Source: Corynebacterium tapiri
Lineage (GTDB): Bacteria > Actinomycetota > Actinomycetes > Mycobacteriales > Mycobacteriaceae
DNA: 64,000 nucleotides
Assembly (NCBI RefSeq): GCF_006334925.1
Contig: NZ_VDHJ01000008.1
Span: 1-64,000, forward strand
Direction: 5' to 3'
In this document: positions 19,431-26,298 of the stretch, one piece after another
Layout of the letters: the number at the start of each line of letters is the position of its first letter
Numbering within the stretch: the first letter of the stretch is position 1
Made by a program: the position numbers and the translations under genes
The notes under the pieces: generated by a model
What the model saw: only the letters and a program-made list of their open reading frames with translations
What the model was told of the DNA's origin: nothing
The model's database searches: none

Positions 19431-19449
19431 GCCCCCTAGACTACGGGGC
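19431..19449. promoter_or_regulatory. Symmetric bidirectional promoter for two leaderless genes
   Basis: The whole 19-bp space between menC (ATG 19430, minus) and the pterin-dehydratase-like gene (ATG 19450, plus) reads GCCCCC-TAGACTA-CGGGGC. On plus, TAGACT stands seven bases before ATG; on minus, TAGTCT stands seven bases before ATG. The same seven base pairs therefore supply both -10 boxes, flanked by inverted GC blocks. Confidence 0.65.
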
Positions 19450-19707
19450 ATGACTGCTGAAGATTTAGGCGCATTCGAAGAGGTCGACGGCCTGCTGGTC
19501 GCCGATTTTGAGACCACCGACTTCAACCAGGGCGTGAAGTTCGTCGTCGCCATCGGCGAGGCCGCGGACAAGGCGGATCACCACCCCGACGTCCTTTTGG
19601 CCTACAACTCCGTGACCGTGACGCTCAAGAGTCACGACGTGGACGCCATCACGTCCCGCGACCACCGCATGGCCCGCACCATCACCGAACTACACTCCGC
19701 GCTATGA
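19450..19707 (+). CDS. Pterin-4a-carbinolamine dehydratase-like protein
   Basis: 85 residues. The family signature is visible: DHHPDVLLAYNSVTVTL followed by KSHDVDAITSRDHRMA, including the catalytic His-His pair and the later His-Asp. Family members dehydrate 4a-hydroxytetrahydropterin; bacteria without phenylalanine hydroxylase carry it with unclear roles. Leaderless start; its stop overlaps the menB start (ATGA), so it is translationally coupled to a menaquinone enzyme. A true role in menaquinone metabolism is not established. Confidence 0.8.
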   Translation: MTAEDLGAFEEVDGLLVADFETTDFNQGVKFVVAIGEAADKADHHPDVLLAYNSVTVTLKSHDVDAITSRDHRMARTITELHSAL

Positions 19708-20621
19708 CCTTCGACCCCTCGCAATGGACGCTTGTCGACGGCTTCGCTGACCTGACCGACATCACCTACCACCGGCACGTGGGTACCTCGCGTGCCGACG
19801 GAATCGTCCGCATCGCTTTCGACCGCCCCGAAGTCCGCAATGCCTTCCGCCCCCACACCGTGGACGAGCTCTACCGCGCGCTCGACCATGCCCGGCGCGA
19901 CCCCAGTGTGGGTGTGGTGCTGCTGACCGGTAACGGACCGTCGCCGAAGGACGGCGGGTGGGCCTTCTGCTCGGGTGGCGACCAGCGCATCCGCGGACGC
20001 TCCGGCTACCAGTACGCCTCTGGGGACACCGCCGAGACAGTAGACACCGCCCGCGCTAAGGCCGAGGGTGGGCGCCTGCACATCCTCGAGGTCCAGCGCT
20101 TGATCCGCACCATGCCCAAGGTGGTCATTGCCGTCGTGGGCGGCTGGGCTGCCGGCGGCGGACACTCGCTGCACGTCGTCTGCGATATGACCATCGCGTC
20201 CCGCGAACACGCCCGTTTCAAGCAGACTGATGCTGACGTGGGATCCTTCGATGCCGGTTACGGCTCCGCCTACCTGGCACGCATGGTGGGCCAGAAGAAC
20301 GCCCGGGAGATCTTCTTCCTAGGCCGCACCTATACCGCCGAGGACATGCACCGCATGGGTGCGGTGAACATCGTTGCTTCTCACGATGAACTGGAAGCTG
20401 AGGCTATCCAGGCTGCGCGCGAGATCAACGGGAAGTCCCCGACTGCCCAGCGCATGCTCAAGTTTGCGTTCAACCTGGTCGACGACGGCCTGATGGGCCA
20501 GCAGGTCTTTGCCGGCGAGGCGACGCGCCTGGCTTACATGACCGACGAGGCCGTCGAGGGGCGCGACTCGTTCCTGCACAAGCGCGATCCCAACTGGGAG
20601 CAGTTCCCCTTCTACTACTAG
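19704..20621 (+). CDS. menB: 1,4-Dihydroxy-2-naphthoyl-CoA synthase MenB
   Basis: Crotonase-fold enzyme closing the naphthoate ring. 305 residues, start overlapping the previous stop by four bases. Signatures: CSGGDQRIRGRSGY, oxyanion-hole GWAAGGGHSLHVVCDMTIAS, and the GSFDAGYGSAYLARMVGQK segment with the catalytic Asp/Tyr. Followed by a palindromic repeat rather than a simple terminator. Confidence 0.96.
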   Translation: MTFDPSQWTLVDGFADLTDITYHRHVGTSRADGIVRIAFDRPEVRNAFRPHTVDELYRALDHARRDPSVGVVLLTGNGPSPKDGGWAFCSGGDQRIRGRSGYQYASGDTAETVDTARAKAEGGRLHILEVQRLIRTMPKVVIAVVGGWAAGGGHSLHVVCDMTIASREHARFKQTDADVGSFDAGYGSAYLARMVGQKNAREIFFLGRTYTAEDMHRMGAVNIVASHDELEAEAIQAAREINGKSPTAQRMLKFAFNLVDDGLMGQQVFAGEATRLAYMTDEAVEGRDSFLHKRDPNWEQFPFYY

Positions 20622-20641
20622 GGGCTCGTCTTGGGACTGCT

Positions 20642-20731
20642 CCACAGAGCTCTAAAGGAATCGGACCAAACCACCCGCCCTTTAGAGCTCTGTGGTCATT
20701 TTTGGCGCCCTTTGGTCCGATTCCTTTAGAG
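20642..20731. repeat. Nested palindromic repeat, copy 1
   Basis: Three segments in the menB-doxX gap can form two exclusive stems: 20642-20658 with 20679-20695 (17 bp, CCACAGAGCTCTAAAGG) and 20650-20670 with 20711-20731 (21 bp). The core CTCTAAAGGAATCGG is shared with the second copy at 24328-24422. It may also serve as transcription terminator. Confidence 0.85.
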
Positions 20732-20769
20732 GTTTGGCACACACCCACCACAGTATTTGAATTTTCAAC

Positions 20770-20798
20770 TTGACCCACTGCCCCTCCCCGCCTACTTT
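20770..20798 (+). promoter_or_regulatory. Promoter of the DoxX gene (leaderless)
   Basis: -35 TTGACC (20770-20775), 17-nt spacer, -10 TACTTT (20793-20798), then seven bases to the ATG at 20806. Best complete promoter in the window. Confidence 0.7.
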
Positions 20799-20805
20799 TG
20801 TGGCC

Positions 20806-21255
20806 ATGACCGCAATCTCCTCCGTGTCCCAGCTCATCGCCCGCATCATCCTCGGTGTCATCCTCGTCGCCCACGGCTGGCAGAAGTTTTCTGCCGGCAT
20901 TGGCAACACCGTCACCGGCTTCGAGCAGATGGGAGTTCCGGCCGCTGGCCTGGCCGCCCCTGCGGTGGCCACCGTCGAGCTCGTTGGCGGCATCCTGCTC
21001 ATCCTCGGCCTGGGGACCCGCATCGTCGGCATCATCGTCGCCCTGGTGATGCTGGGGGCAGCGATCTTCGCCCACCTGCCCAACGGCATCTTTGCCCAGA
21101 ATGGCGGTTGGGAGCTGGTCGGCGCGATTGGCACCAGCGCTCTTCTGTTGGCCGGCACCGGTGCGGGTGCACTGAGCATCGACGCCATCCTGGGTAAGCG
21201 TCGCAACGCAAATGACCACACCGAAACCGCTGGCAGCACGGCCGTCACTGCCTAG
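20806..21255 (+). CDS. DoxX-family membrane protein
   Basis: 149 residues with four membrane segments. The N-terminal RIILGVILVAHGWQKF motif and VELVGGILLILGLGTR are typical of DoxX/DoxD-like proteins; actinobacterial members have been linked to thiol-redox defence at the membrane. Start ATG 20806 fits a leaderless promoter. Its own transcription unit between menB and menE, ended by a hairpin that abuts menE. Confidence 0.85.
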   Translation: MTAISSVSQLIARIILGVILVAHGWQKFSAGIGNTVTGFEQMGVPAAGLAAPAVATVELVGGILLILGLGTRIVGIIVALVMLGAAIFAHLPNGIFAQNGGWELVGAIGTSALLLAGTGAGALSIDAILGKRRNANDHTETAGSTAVTA

Positions 21256-21273
21256 TAGCCACTGCCCCACGTC

Positions 21274-21308
21274 ACCCCCGCCAGGCACCCAGCGCCAAGC
21301 GGGGGTTT
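21274..21308 (+). terminator. Hairpin abutting the menE start
   Basis: ACCCCCGC (21274-21281) pairs with GCGGGGGT (21299-21306) followed by TTT; the menE ATG begins at 21311. It acts as terminator for doxX or as a control element for menE. Confidence 0.65.
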
Positions 21309-21310
21309 AA

Positions 21311-22459
21311 ATGTATGACGTGAAAAGCATCGAGGTCGTCCCCGTTGATCTGGCCAACCCCACGGCGTTAGTGCCCGCAGTCGAGCGTGCCATCGCGGGA
21401 GGTTCGGCCCTCCTGCCGGTTCCCGCCCACGACCGGGCCCGCACGGAGATCCTGCGCAATGCCATGCGCATCAACGACCCCATCGACGACGAGATCAGCG
21501 TCATCATGTCGACGTCCGGGTCCACCGGAACCCCCAAGGGAGCCCAGCTCACCGCGGCAAATCTCATTTCTAGCGCGGATGCCACCCACCAGCACCTCGG
21601 CGGGCCCGGACAGTGGCTGCTCGCCCTACCCGCGCATCACATTGCTGGCCTCCAGGTGATCACCCGCAACCTGGTGGCTGGGGTCGAGCCACTCGCTCTC
21701 GATCTGAGCGCAGGTTTTGATGTCGATGCCTTCCTCACCGCCAGCCGCGAGCTTAAAGAGACAGGCGATCGCATCTACACCTCCATCTCTCCCATGCAGC
21801 TGACCAAGGCCCTGGAGCGGGTTACCGGCATCGAGGCACTGCGTCTCTATGACGCCATCCTGGTTGGCGGGGCAGCCGTGCACCCCAAGGACCTCGAGGC
21901 GTGCTCCAAGCTGGGAATCTCGGTGGTCACCAGCTATGGCTCTTCAGAAACCGCCGGTGGATGCGTGTACGACGGACGCGCGCTCCCAGGCGCCCAGGTG
22001 CGGGTGCAGGACGGCCGCATCTACCTGGGAGGACCGATGATTGCGCACGGGTATCGCAACCACCCGGACCACGAGGCCTTTGCCGAAGAGGGCTGGTTTG
22101 CCACCACGGACTGCGGCGTGCTGGACAATGACCTGCTCACCATCACGGGAAGGCTCGACTCGGTCATCATCACCGGGGGCCTCAAGCTGCACCCGGAGGT
22201 CCTGGAGCGCGAACTGACCACCATCGCCGGAGTCGATTCGGCCTGCGTGGTGGGCGTTCCTCACCCCCGCTTCGGGCAGGCGGTCTGCGCAGTCTACGAA
22301 GGCAGCGCAGAGGTCGATGAGGTTTTCGACGCCCTGGATCACCTCCCCCGCTGGCAGCTGCCGAAGGACCTGCGCCGGTTGGCAGAGATTCCGCGGATTG
22401 GTCCGGGCAAGGTGGATAGAACGGGCGTCGAGAAGCTCTTTAATCCTCGAGCTGACTGA
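21311..22459 (+). CDS. menE: o-Succinylbenzoate-CoA ligase MenE
   Basis: Activates o-succinylbenzoate with CoA and ATP. 382 residues, shorter than typical adenylating enzymes, as is common for actinobacterial MenE. P-loop STSGSTGTPKG near residue 67, YGSSETAGGCVYDG, TTDCGVLDND and the C-terminal Lys in GPGKVDRTG. No ribosome site except a GGGGG that belongs to the preceding hairpin. The last 20 bases overlap the convergent glycosyltransferase gene. Confidence 0.93.
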   Translation: MYDVKSIEVVPVDLANPTALVPAVERAIAGGSALLPVPAHDRARTEILRNAMRINDPIDDEISVIMSTSGSTGTPKGAQLTAANLISSADATHQHLGGPGQWLLALPAHHIAGLQVITRNLVAGVEPLALDLSAGFDVDAFLTASRELKETGDRIYTSISPMQLTKALERVTGIEALRLYDAILVGGAAVHPKDLEACSKLGISVVTSYGSSETAGGCVYDGRALPGAQVRVQDGRIYLGGPMIAHGYRNHPDHEAFAEEGWFATTDCGVLDNDLLTITGRLDSVIITGGLKLHPEVLERELTTIAGVDSACVVGVPHPRFGQAVCAVYEGSAEVDEVFDALDHLPRWQLPKDLRRLAEIPRIGPGKVDRTGVEKLFNPRAD

Positions 22460-23312
22460 TGCGCACCAAGTGCGCGACGTCCTCGGGCGTGTAAGCCTGG
22501 GCGATTTGGGCGTCGTTGCCGCCCCCCATGGTGTTGCCACGCACGAGCGCCTCGCGCTGAGCCGGCGGATTGACGGCAAAGCTGCGCGGGCGGGAGAACA
22601 CCTGGCGGATCTGGTGGCCGGAGCGGAGGGCGCATAGGTGGAGCCAGACGTCGTCGGCACGCGGGGAGAGCTCCATAAAAGCGTCGCCCTGTGCGACCAC
22701 GAAGTCCACAAAGCTCGCTGGGTAGAGCACGCCCGAAACACCCGTGGCAAAGTGCAGGAGCGAGGCATCCGAGGTATTGGCCGGCGACCACTTCTTGTAC
22801 GGCATGATGCGCCCGGCGCGCAGCTCGATGCGGTGCGCGCGATAAGGCACCACGCAGTCGGGGCGCAGCTGCCCGATGAACAGCATGCGCTCGAGGAGCC
22901 ACTCCGGGTAGATCATGTCGTCGTCGATCGTGACCACGCGGGTGCCCGTGCCGGCCAGCTCACGGAAGGTGGACCAATACTTGGTGTGCGGGCCATAGGA
23001 GCCGTCGGAACAGCGGACCTGCAGCCCACGATCCACCAGGCGCTGCAGCGAGCGCGGCCAAGGGGCGTGGAAGTCCTTCTCATCCAGCCACAGCACCACC
23101 GGGGCCTGGAGATTGCCGCGCGCAATAGATTCCAGCGTCAAATGCACATGCCGCAGCCGCCCACCGTGACTGGTCAGCGAAATCACCACGTTGTGCGGGC
23201 TCTTTTGGGGAATCCGCACACGCGACAGACGGTTAGCCACCATCAACGGCACCGAACGCAGCAGGTTAGGAACAGCTACGACGACCTGTTTGGCCACGTA
23301 GTCGATCCACAT
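22440..23312 (-). CDS. Putative glycosyltransferase
   Basis: 290 residues. An N-terminal amphipathic or weak membrane segment is followed by VVISLTSHGGRLRHVHLTLESI, LWLDEKDF, and VVTIDDDMIYPEWLL, where DDD is the metal/nucleotide-sugar motif of GT-A enzymes. The ADDVWLHLCAL acidic motif follows near residue 220. Acceptor unknown; polysaccharide-type glycosyltransferases look most similar. Leaderless start: TAGGGT lies eight bases before ATG 23312. Convergent and overlapping with menE. Confidence 0.65.
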   Translation of the reverse strand: MWIDYVAKQVVVAVPNLLRSVPLMVANRLSRVRIPQKSPHNVVISLTSHGGRLRHVHLTLESIARGNLQAPVVLWLDEKDFHAPWPRSLQRLVDRGLQVRCSDGSYGPHTKYWSTFRELAGTGTRVVTIDDDMIYPEWLLERMLFIGQLRPDCVVPYRAHRIELRAGRIMPYKKWSPANTSDASLLHFATGVSGVLYPASFVDFVVAQGDAFMELSPRADDVWLHLCALRSGHQIRQVFSRPRSFAVNPPAQREALVRGNTMGGGNDAQIAQAYTPEDVAHLVRISQLED

Positions 23313-23320
23313 GAAGAATC

Positions 23321-23326
23321 ACCCTA
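23321..23326 (-). promoter_or_regulatory. -10 box of the glycosyltransferase gene
   Basis: TAGGGT on minus, eight bases before ATG 23312; no ribosome site present. It lies in the short space shared with menA. Confidence 0.5.
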
Positions 23327-23349
23327 CCGCCCAAGGCACAATGAGTCGC

Positions 23350-24243
23350 ATGGCAGTATCGACGTACCCCGCAACCGCCCGCGACTGGCTTCGCGGCGCC
23401 CGCCCCCACACCTGGGCCAATGCTTTCGCTCCCGTCATCGTGGGCACCGGCGCGGCCAGCTGGTCGAGCGGCGCCAACCTGTTCCGGGCCTTCCTGGCGT
23501 TGGTGGTGGCGTGGGCGTTGATCGTGGGCGTGAACTACGCCAATGACTACTCCGACGGTATCCGCGGTACCGATGACGACCGCTCTGGCCCGGTGCGACT
23601 TACCGGTTCAGGCCTGGCTCGACCGGCGCATGTGAAGCGCGCGGCGTTCTTGGCGTTCGGGGTTGCGGGCGTGGCCGGGGTGGCGTTGTCTTTGTTGAGC
23701 GCCTGGTGGTTCATCCTGCTTGGCGCGCTGTGCATCGCCGCCGCGTGGTTTTACACCGGGGGCAAGAACCCCTACGGCTATCGCGGGCTGGGCGAGGTCG
23801 CCGTGTTCATCTTCTTCGGGCTCGTCGCCGTCCTGGGCACGCAATACACCCAGGCCGGTGTGGTGAGCTGGTTGGGCCTGGTGTGCGCAATCGCCATCGG
23901 TGGGATCTCCGCCGCGGTCAACCTGGCCAACAACATTCGCGACATCCCCTCAGATAACGAGGCCGGCAAGATCACCTTGGCCGTGCGCTTAGGGCAGCAG
24001 CGCTCGCGTTCGCTGTTCGCCGTCTTGTCGTTCCTGCCCGCGGTGGCGTCGCTGATTCTGATCTGTGCGTGGTGGCCGCTGGCCGTCGGCGTGCTCAGCG
24101 CCGTGCTGGTGCTTCCCGGCGTGCGCACCGTGCTGTCGGGCGCCCGCGGGCCTGCGCTGATCCCGGTACTGGGAGGCAATGGGCGCGCGATGCTCATCTG
24201 GAGCGTGGTGACCGCGCTGCTGCTCGGGCTCGGCTCCGCTTAA
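23350..24243 (+). CDS. menA: 1,4-Dihydroxy-2-naphthoate polyprenyltransferase MenA
   Basis: UbiA-type membrane enzyme that attaches the polyprenyl chain to the naphthoate. 297 residues from ATG 23350; ATG 23341 is the alternative. About eight to nine membrane helices. Prenyl-diphosphate binding motif NYANDYSDGIRGTDDD near residue 65 and second motif NLANNIRDIPSDNEAGK near residue 190. GARPHTWANAFAPVIVGTG at the N-terminus is diagnostic of MenA. Confidence 0.95.
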   Translation: MAVSTYPATARDWLRGARPHTWANAFAPVIVGTGAASWSSGANLFRAFLALVVAWALIVGVNYANDYSDGIRGTDDDRSGPVRLTGSGLARPAHVKRAAFLAFGVAGVAGVALSLLSAWWFILLGALCIAAAWFYTGGKNPYGYRGLGEVAVFIFFGLVAVLGTQYTQAGVVSWLGLVCAIAIGGISAAVNLANNIRDIPSDNEAGKITLAVRLGQQRSRSLFAVLSFLPAVASLILICAWWPLAVGVLSAVLVLPGVRTVLSGARGPALIPVLGGNGRAMLIWSVVTALLLGLGSA

Positions 24244-24327
24244 CGACGCTTTATTCGCCTGGTTCCTTTGCCTGGTTCCTTCGCCTGCCAGCGCGCTATG
24301 CGCCAAAGCGCTGGGAGTCCTATACGC

Positions 24328-24422
24328 CAGAGCTCTAAAGGAATCGGCACAAAGCAGTAGCCCTTTAGAGGTTTAGGGCCGAAAATCGAGCCCTTTAGAG
24401 CGATTCCTTTAGAGCTCTGTGG
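24328..24422. repeat. Nested palindromic repeat, copy 2
   Basis: Outer arms 24328-24346 and 24401-24419 are a perfect 19-bp inverted repeat (CAGAGCTCTAAAGGAATCG). Inside lie two CCCTTTAGAG blocks (24361 and 24391). The outer arm is identical to the core of copy 1 at 20642-20731. Located between menA and the AEC gene. Confidence 0.85.
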
Positions 24423-24468
24423 CTGCGGCCCCGATCAGCCCTCACCCAGCCCCACGGCCTGAAGCGCC

Positions 24469-24474
24469 TAAACT
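24469..24474 (+). promoter_or_regulatory. -10 box of the AEC transporter gene
   Basis: TAAACT, eight bases before the ATG at 24483 with no ribosome site, consistent with a leaderless transcript. Confidence 0.5.
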
Positions 24475-24482
24475 CTCACACC

Positions 24483-25382
24483 ATGCAGGGAGTGCTCACA
24501 GGTTTTGCCATCATTTTCGCGGTCGTGGCAGTGGGCTGGTTATTGGCCCGCCGCGGAGTCATCGAGGGCAAAAACCGGTTGATGTTCAACCGCGTGGCTT
24601 TCTATGCATCCACGCCTGCGCTCATTTTCTCCTCGGTCACGACCACAGACCCGGGAACGTTTGCCTCCCCAGTCGTCCTGGCCGTATCGCTGGCCACGGT
24701 GGCCACCTCGCTGATCTATGTGGTCATCTCGCGCTTGTTCTTCCCACAGAACCGCGCGACCACCACGATGGGCGCGGGCGCATCGAGCTACTACAACTCG
24801 GTCAACATCGGGCTGCCGGTGTCGCTTTACGTCCTCGGAGACGCAGCACATGTGATTCCCACGCTGTTGGTGCAGATGTCCCTGTTCACGCCCATCATCT
24901 TGGCGCTCATTGGCTCGTCTGGCGTGTGGCGATCTGTGCGCCAGGCCGTTTTCTCTCCGATCGTGCTGTCTGCCGTCAGCGCTTTGTTGATCTCGCTGTC
25001 CGGCATCACGATCCCGACCCCAATCCTGGAGCCCATCCGCATTCTCGGCGGGGCGTCTGTGCCCATGATCCTCATGAGCTTCGGAGCCTCACTGACGGCG
25101 GGTTCGGTACTCAAGTCCGAACGAGCCGGCACGCTCACGGCCACCGCCCTCAAGGTCGCGGTGATGCCGGCCTGCGCGTTCCTCATCGCCAAAGCCATCG
25201 GCCTCAGTGGCGACGTGCTGTACGCAGCAGTCGTGTTGGCTGCTCTGCCGACTGCGCAGAACATCTACAACTACGCGGCGACCTACCGCCAGGGCGAGAC
25301 CATCGCGCGCGACACGGTGTTCCTCACCACGTTTTTGTCTCTACCCGCGATCCTGGTCATCGCGTTTTTGTTTGGGCGCTAG
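24483..25382 (+). CDS. AEC-family transporter (auxin efflux carrier type)
   Basis: 299 residues, ten predicted membrane helices in two halves. N-terminal FAIIFAVVAVGWLLARRGV and the central ASVPMILMSFGASL match AEC (TC 2.A.69) permeases, which export or import small organic acids such as malate or malonate. The substrate cannot be read from sequence. Ends on the CTAG shared with the convergent DUF4229 gene. Confidence 0.85.
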   Translation: MQGVLTGFAIIFAVVAVGWLLARRGVIEGKNRLMFNRVAFYASTPALIFSSVTTTDPGTFASPVVLAVSLATVATSLIYVVISRLFFPQNRATTTMGAGASSYYNSVNIGLPVSLYVLGDAAHVIPTLLVQMSLFTPIILALIGSSGVWRSVRQAVFSPIVLSAVSALLISLSGITIPTPILEPIRILGGASVPMILMSFGASLTAGSVLKSERAGTLTATALKVAVMPACAFLIAKAIGLSGDVLYAAVVLAALPTAQNIYNYAATYRQGETIARDTVFLTTFLSLPAILVIAFLFGR

Positions 25383-25693
25383 CGAGACGAGAGCTCGTCA
25401 CGCACCCACTGCTTGCGGGCAGCTCGTTGGCGGGAGAACTCCGCGACGGCCTGCGTGGCGTCGCGACGCAAACCCGAGAAGATCAGCATGGACAGCGGGA
25501 AAGCCACAATCAGCGCCAACAGTGCGGCCATGACTAGCGGCACGGGCGCGCCGATCAGCACGGCAATCAGCTCGATGAGAACTGTCAGTGCGATAAAAAG
25601 CCCCAGGCGTGCGAGTCCGTAGATCACCGCGGCGCGACGCGCACGGGAGGCCACGGCTGGGTCGAGTTCGGGAGCGTTCTGGTTCTCGTTCAC
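25379..25693 (-). CDS. DUF4229-type small membrane protein
   Basis: 104 residues, GTG start at 25693. Two adjacent hydrophobic segments (about residues 22-45 and 50-72), then a basic-acidic tail ending AARKQWVRDELSSR. Actinobacterial homologues lie near menaquinone genes. TAGGGT seven bases before the GTG indicates a leaderless mRNA. Function unknown. Confidence 0.75.
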   Translation of the reverse strand: MNENQNAPELDPAVASRARRAAVIYGLARLGLFIALTVLIELIAVLIGAPVPLVMAALLALIVAFPLSMLIFSGLRRDATQAVAEFSRQRAARKQWVRDELSSR

Positions 25694-25700
25694 CTGGCCA

Positions 25701-25718
25701 ACCCTAGCCGAGTAGGCT
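25701..25718. promoter_or_regulatory. Divergent leaderless promoter pair
   Basis: Minus -10 TAGGGT (25706-25701), seven bases before GTG 25693; plus -10 TAGGCT (25713-25718), eight bases before ATG 25727. The boxes are six base pairs apart. Confidence 0.55.
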
Positions 25719-25726
25719 GGCTGCTT

Positions 25727-25960
25727 ATGGGTCGCCTGCTGCTCTTGCTCCTCGTTGTCCTTGCCATCTACTTGTTGTGGCGTGCGTTCGGGCCCCAGTC
25801 ACGGCCAAAGGAGCAGCCGCCGGCCATCAAGGGGCCGGATGATGACCCGGACTTTCTGTGGAACATCGAGAAGGAGCGCTTTAAGCAGCGCCGGGCCGAA
25901 GAGGAGCGTCGCAAGCGCCAGCAGCGCCGCGACGAAGGCGACAAAGGAACAGAAAGCTAG
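25727..25960 (+). CDS. Small membrane-anchored protein with charged tail
   Basis: 77 residues: membrane segment at residues 3-19 (RLLLLLLVVLAIYLLW), then a strongly charged, probably helical tail rich in Arg, Glu and Lys. No known domain. Leaderless start. Ends on the CTAG shared with the convergent regulator gene. Function unknown. Confidence 0.65.
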   Translation: MGRLLLLLLVVLAIYLLWRAFGPQSRPKEQPPAIKGPDDDPDFLWNIEKERFKQRRAEEERRKRQQRRDEGDKGTES

Positions 25961-26217
25961 GCCTCCTGGAAGCTGGGGCGCAGCCCCAATTCTGCTGCCA
26001 CCGCGAATACCTTTTCCCAGCGCACCCCGGTTCCTCCGTGCTCGATGGTGTGCAGGGTTGATCGCGAGACTCCGGCAGCATCTGCGACGTCTTGTTGTAG
26101 CCGCCCGAGCTCACGACGTCGGTCAGCCAGCTGCTCCCCGAGTGACTGCAGAACGGGGTTGTCGCTAGCCGGCTTACCTGATTTGTGGCGCGGGGTAGCC
26201 GAATCGCTCCTTGTCAT
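25957..26217 (-). CDS. XRE-family DNA-binding protein
   Basis: 86 residues. A basic N-terminal tail is followed by a Cro/C1-type helix-turn-helix: LGEQLADRRRELGRLQQDVADAAGVSRSTLHTIEHG (about 27-62). No second domain, so a simple transcriptional regulator. Leaderless start with TAGGCT (26231-26226) eight bases before ATG. It faces the phosphorylase gene at 26299, a plausible but unproved target. Confidence 0.8.
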   Translation of the reverse strand: MTRSDSATPRHKSGKPASDNPVLQSLGEQLADRRRELGRLQQDVADAAGVSRSTLHTIEHGGTGVRWEKVFAVAAELGLRPSFQEA

Positions 26218-26225
26218 AGGAATGC

Positions 26226-26231
26226 AGCCTA
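26226..26231 (-). promoter_or_regulatory. -10 box of the XRE regulator gene
   Basis: TAGGCT on minus, eight bases before ATG 26217. Confidence 0.5.
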
Positions 26232-26298
26232 CCTGTGAGTGCCTCTACAGTGGAGCGTTATTAACTCAGTAAAAGCAATCAAGAAAGGCCCGCACTGC

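Noticed and set aside
24301..24422. CRISPR-like array from repeated CTTTAGAG blocks
   Set aside because: Units are palindromic and irregularly spaced, with no unique spacers of constant length and no cas genes.
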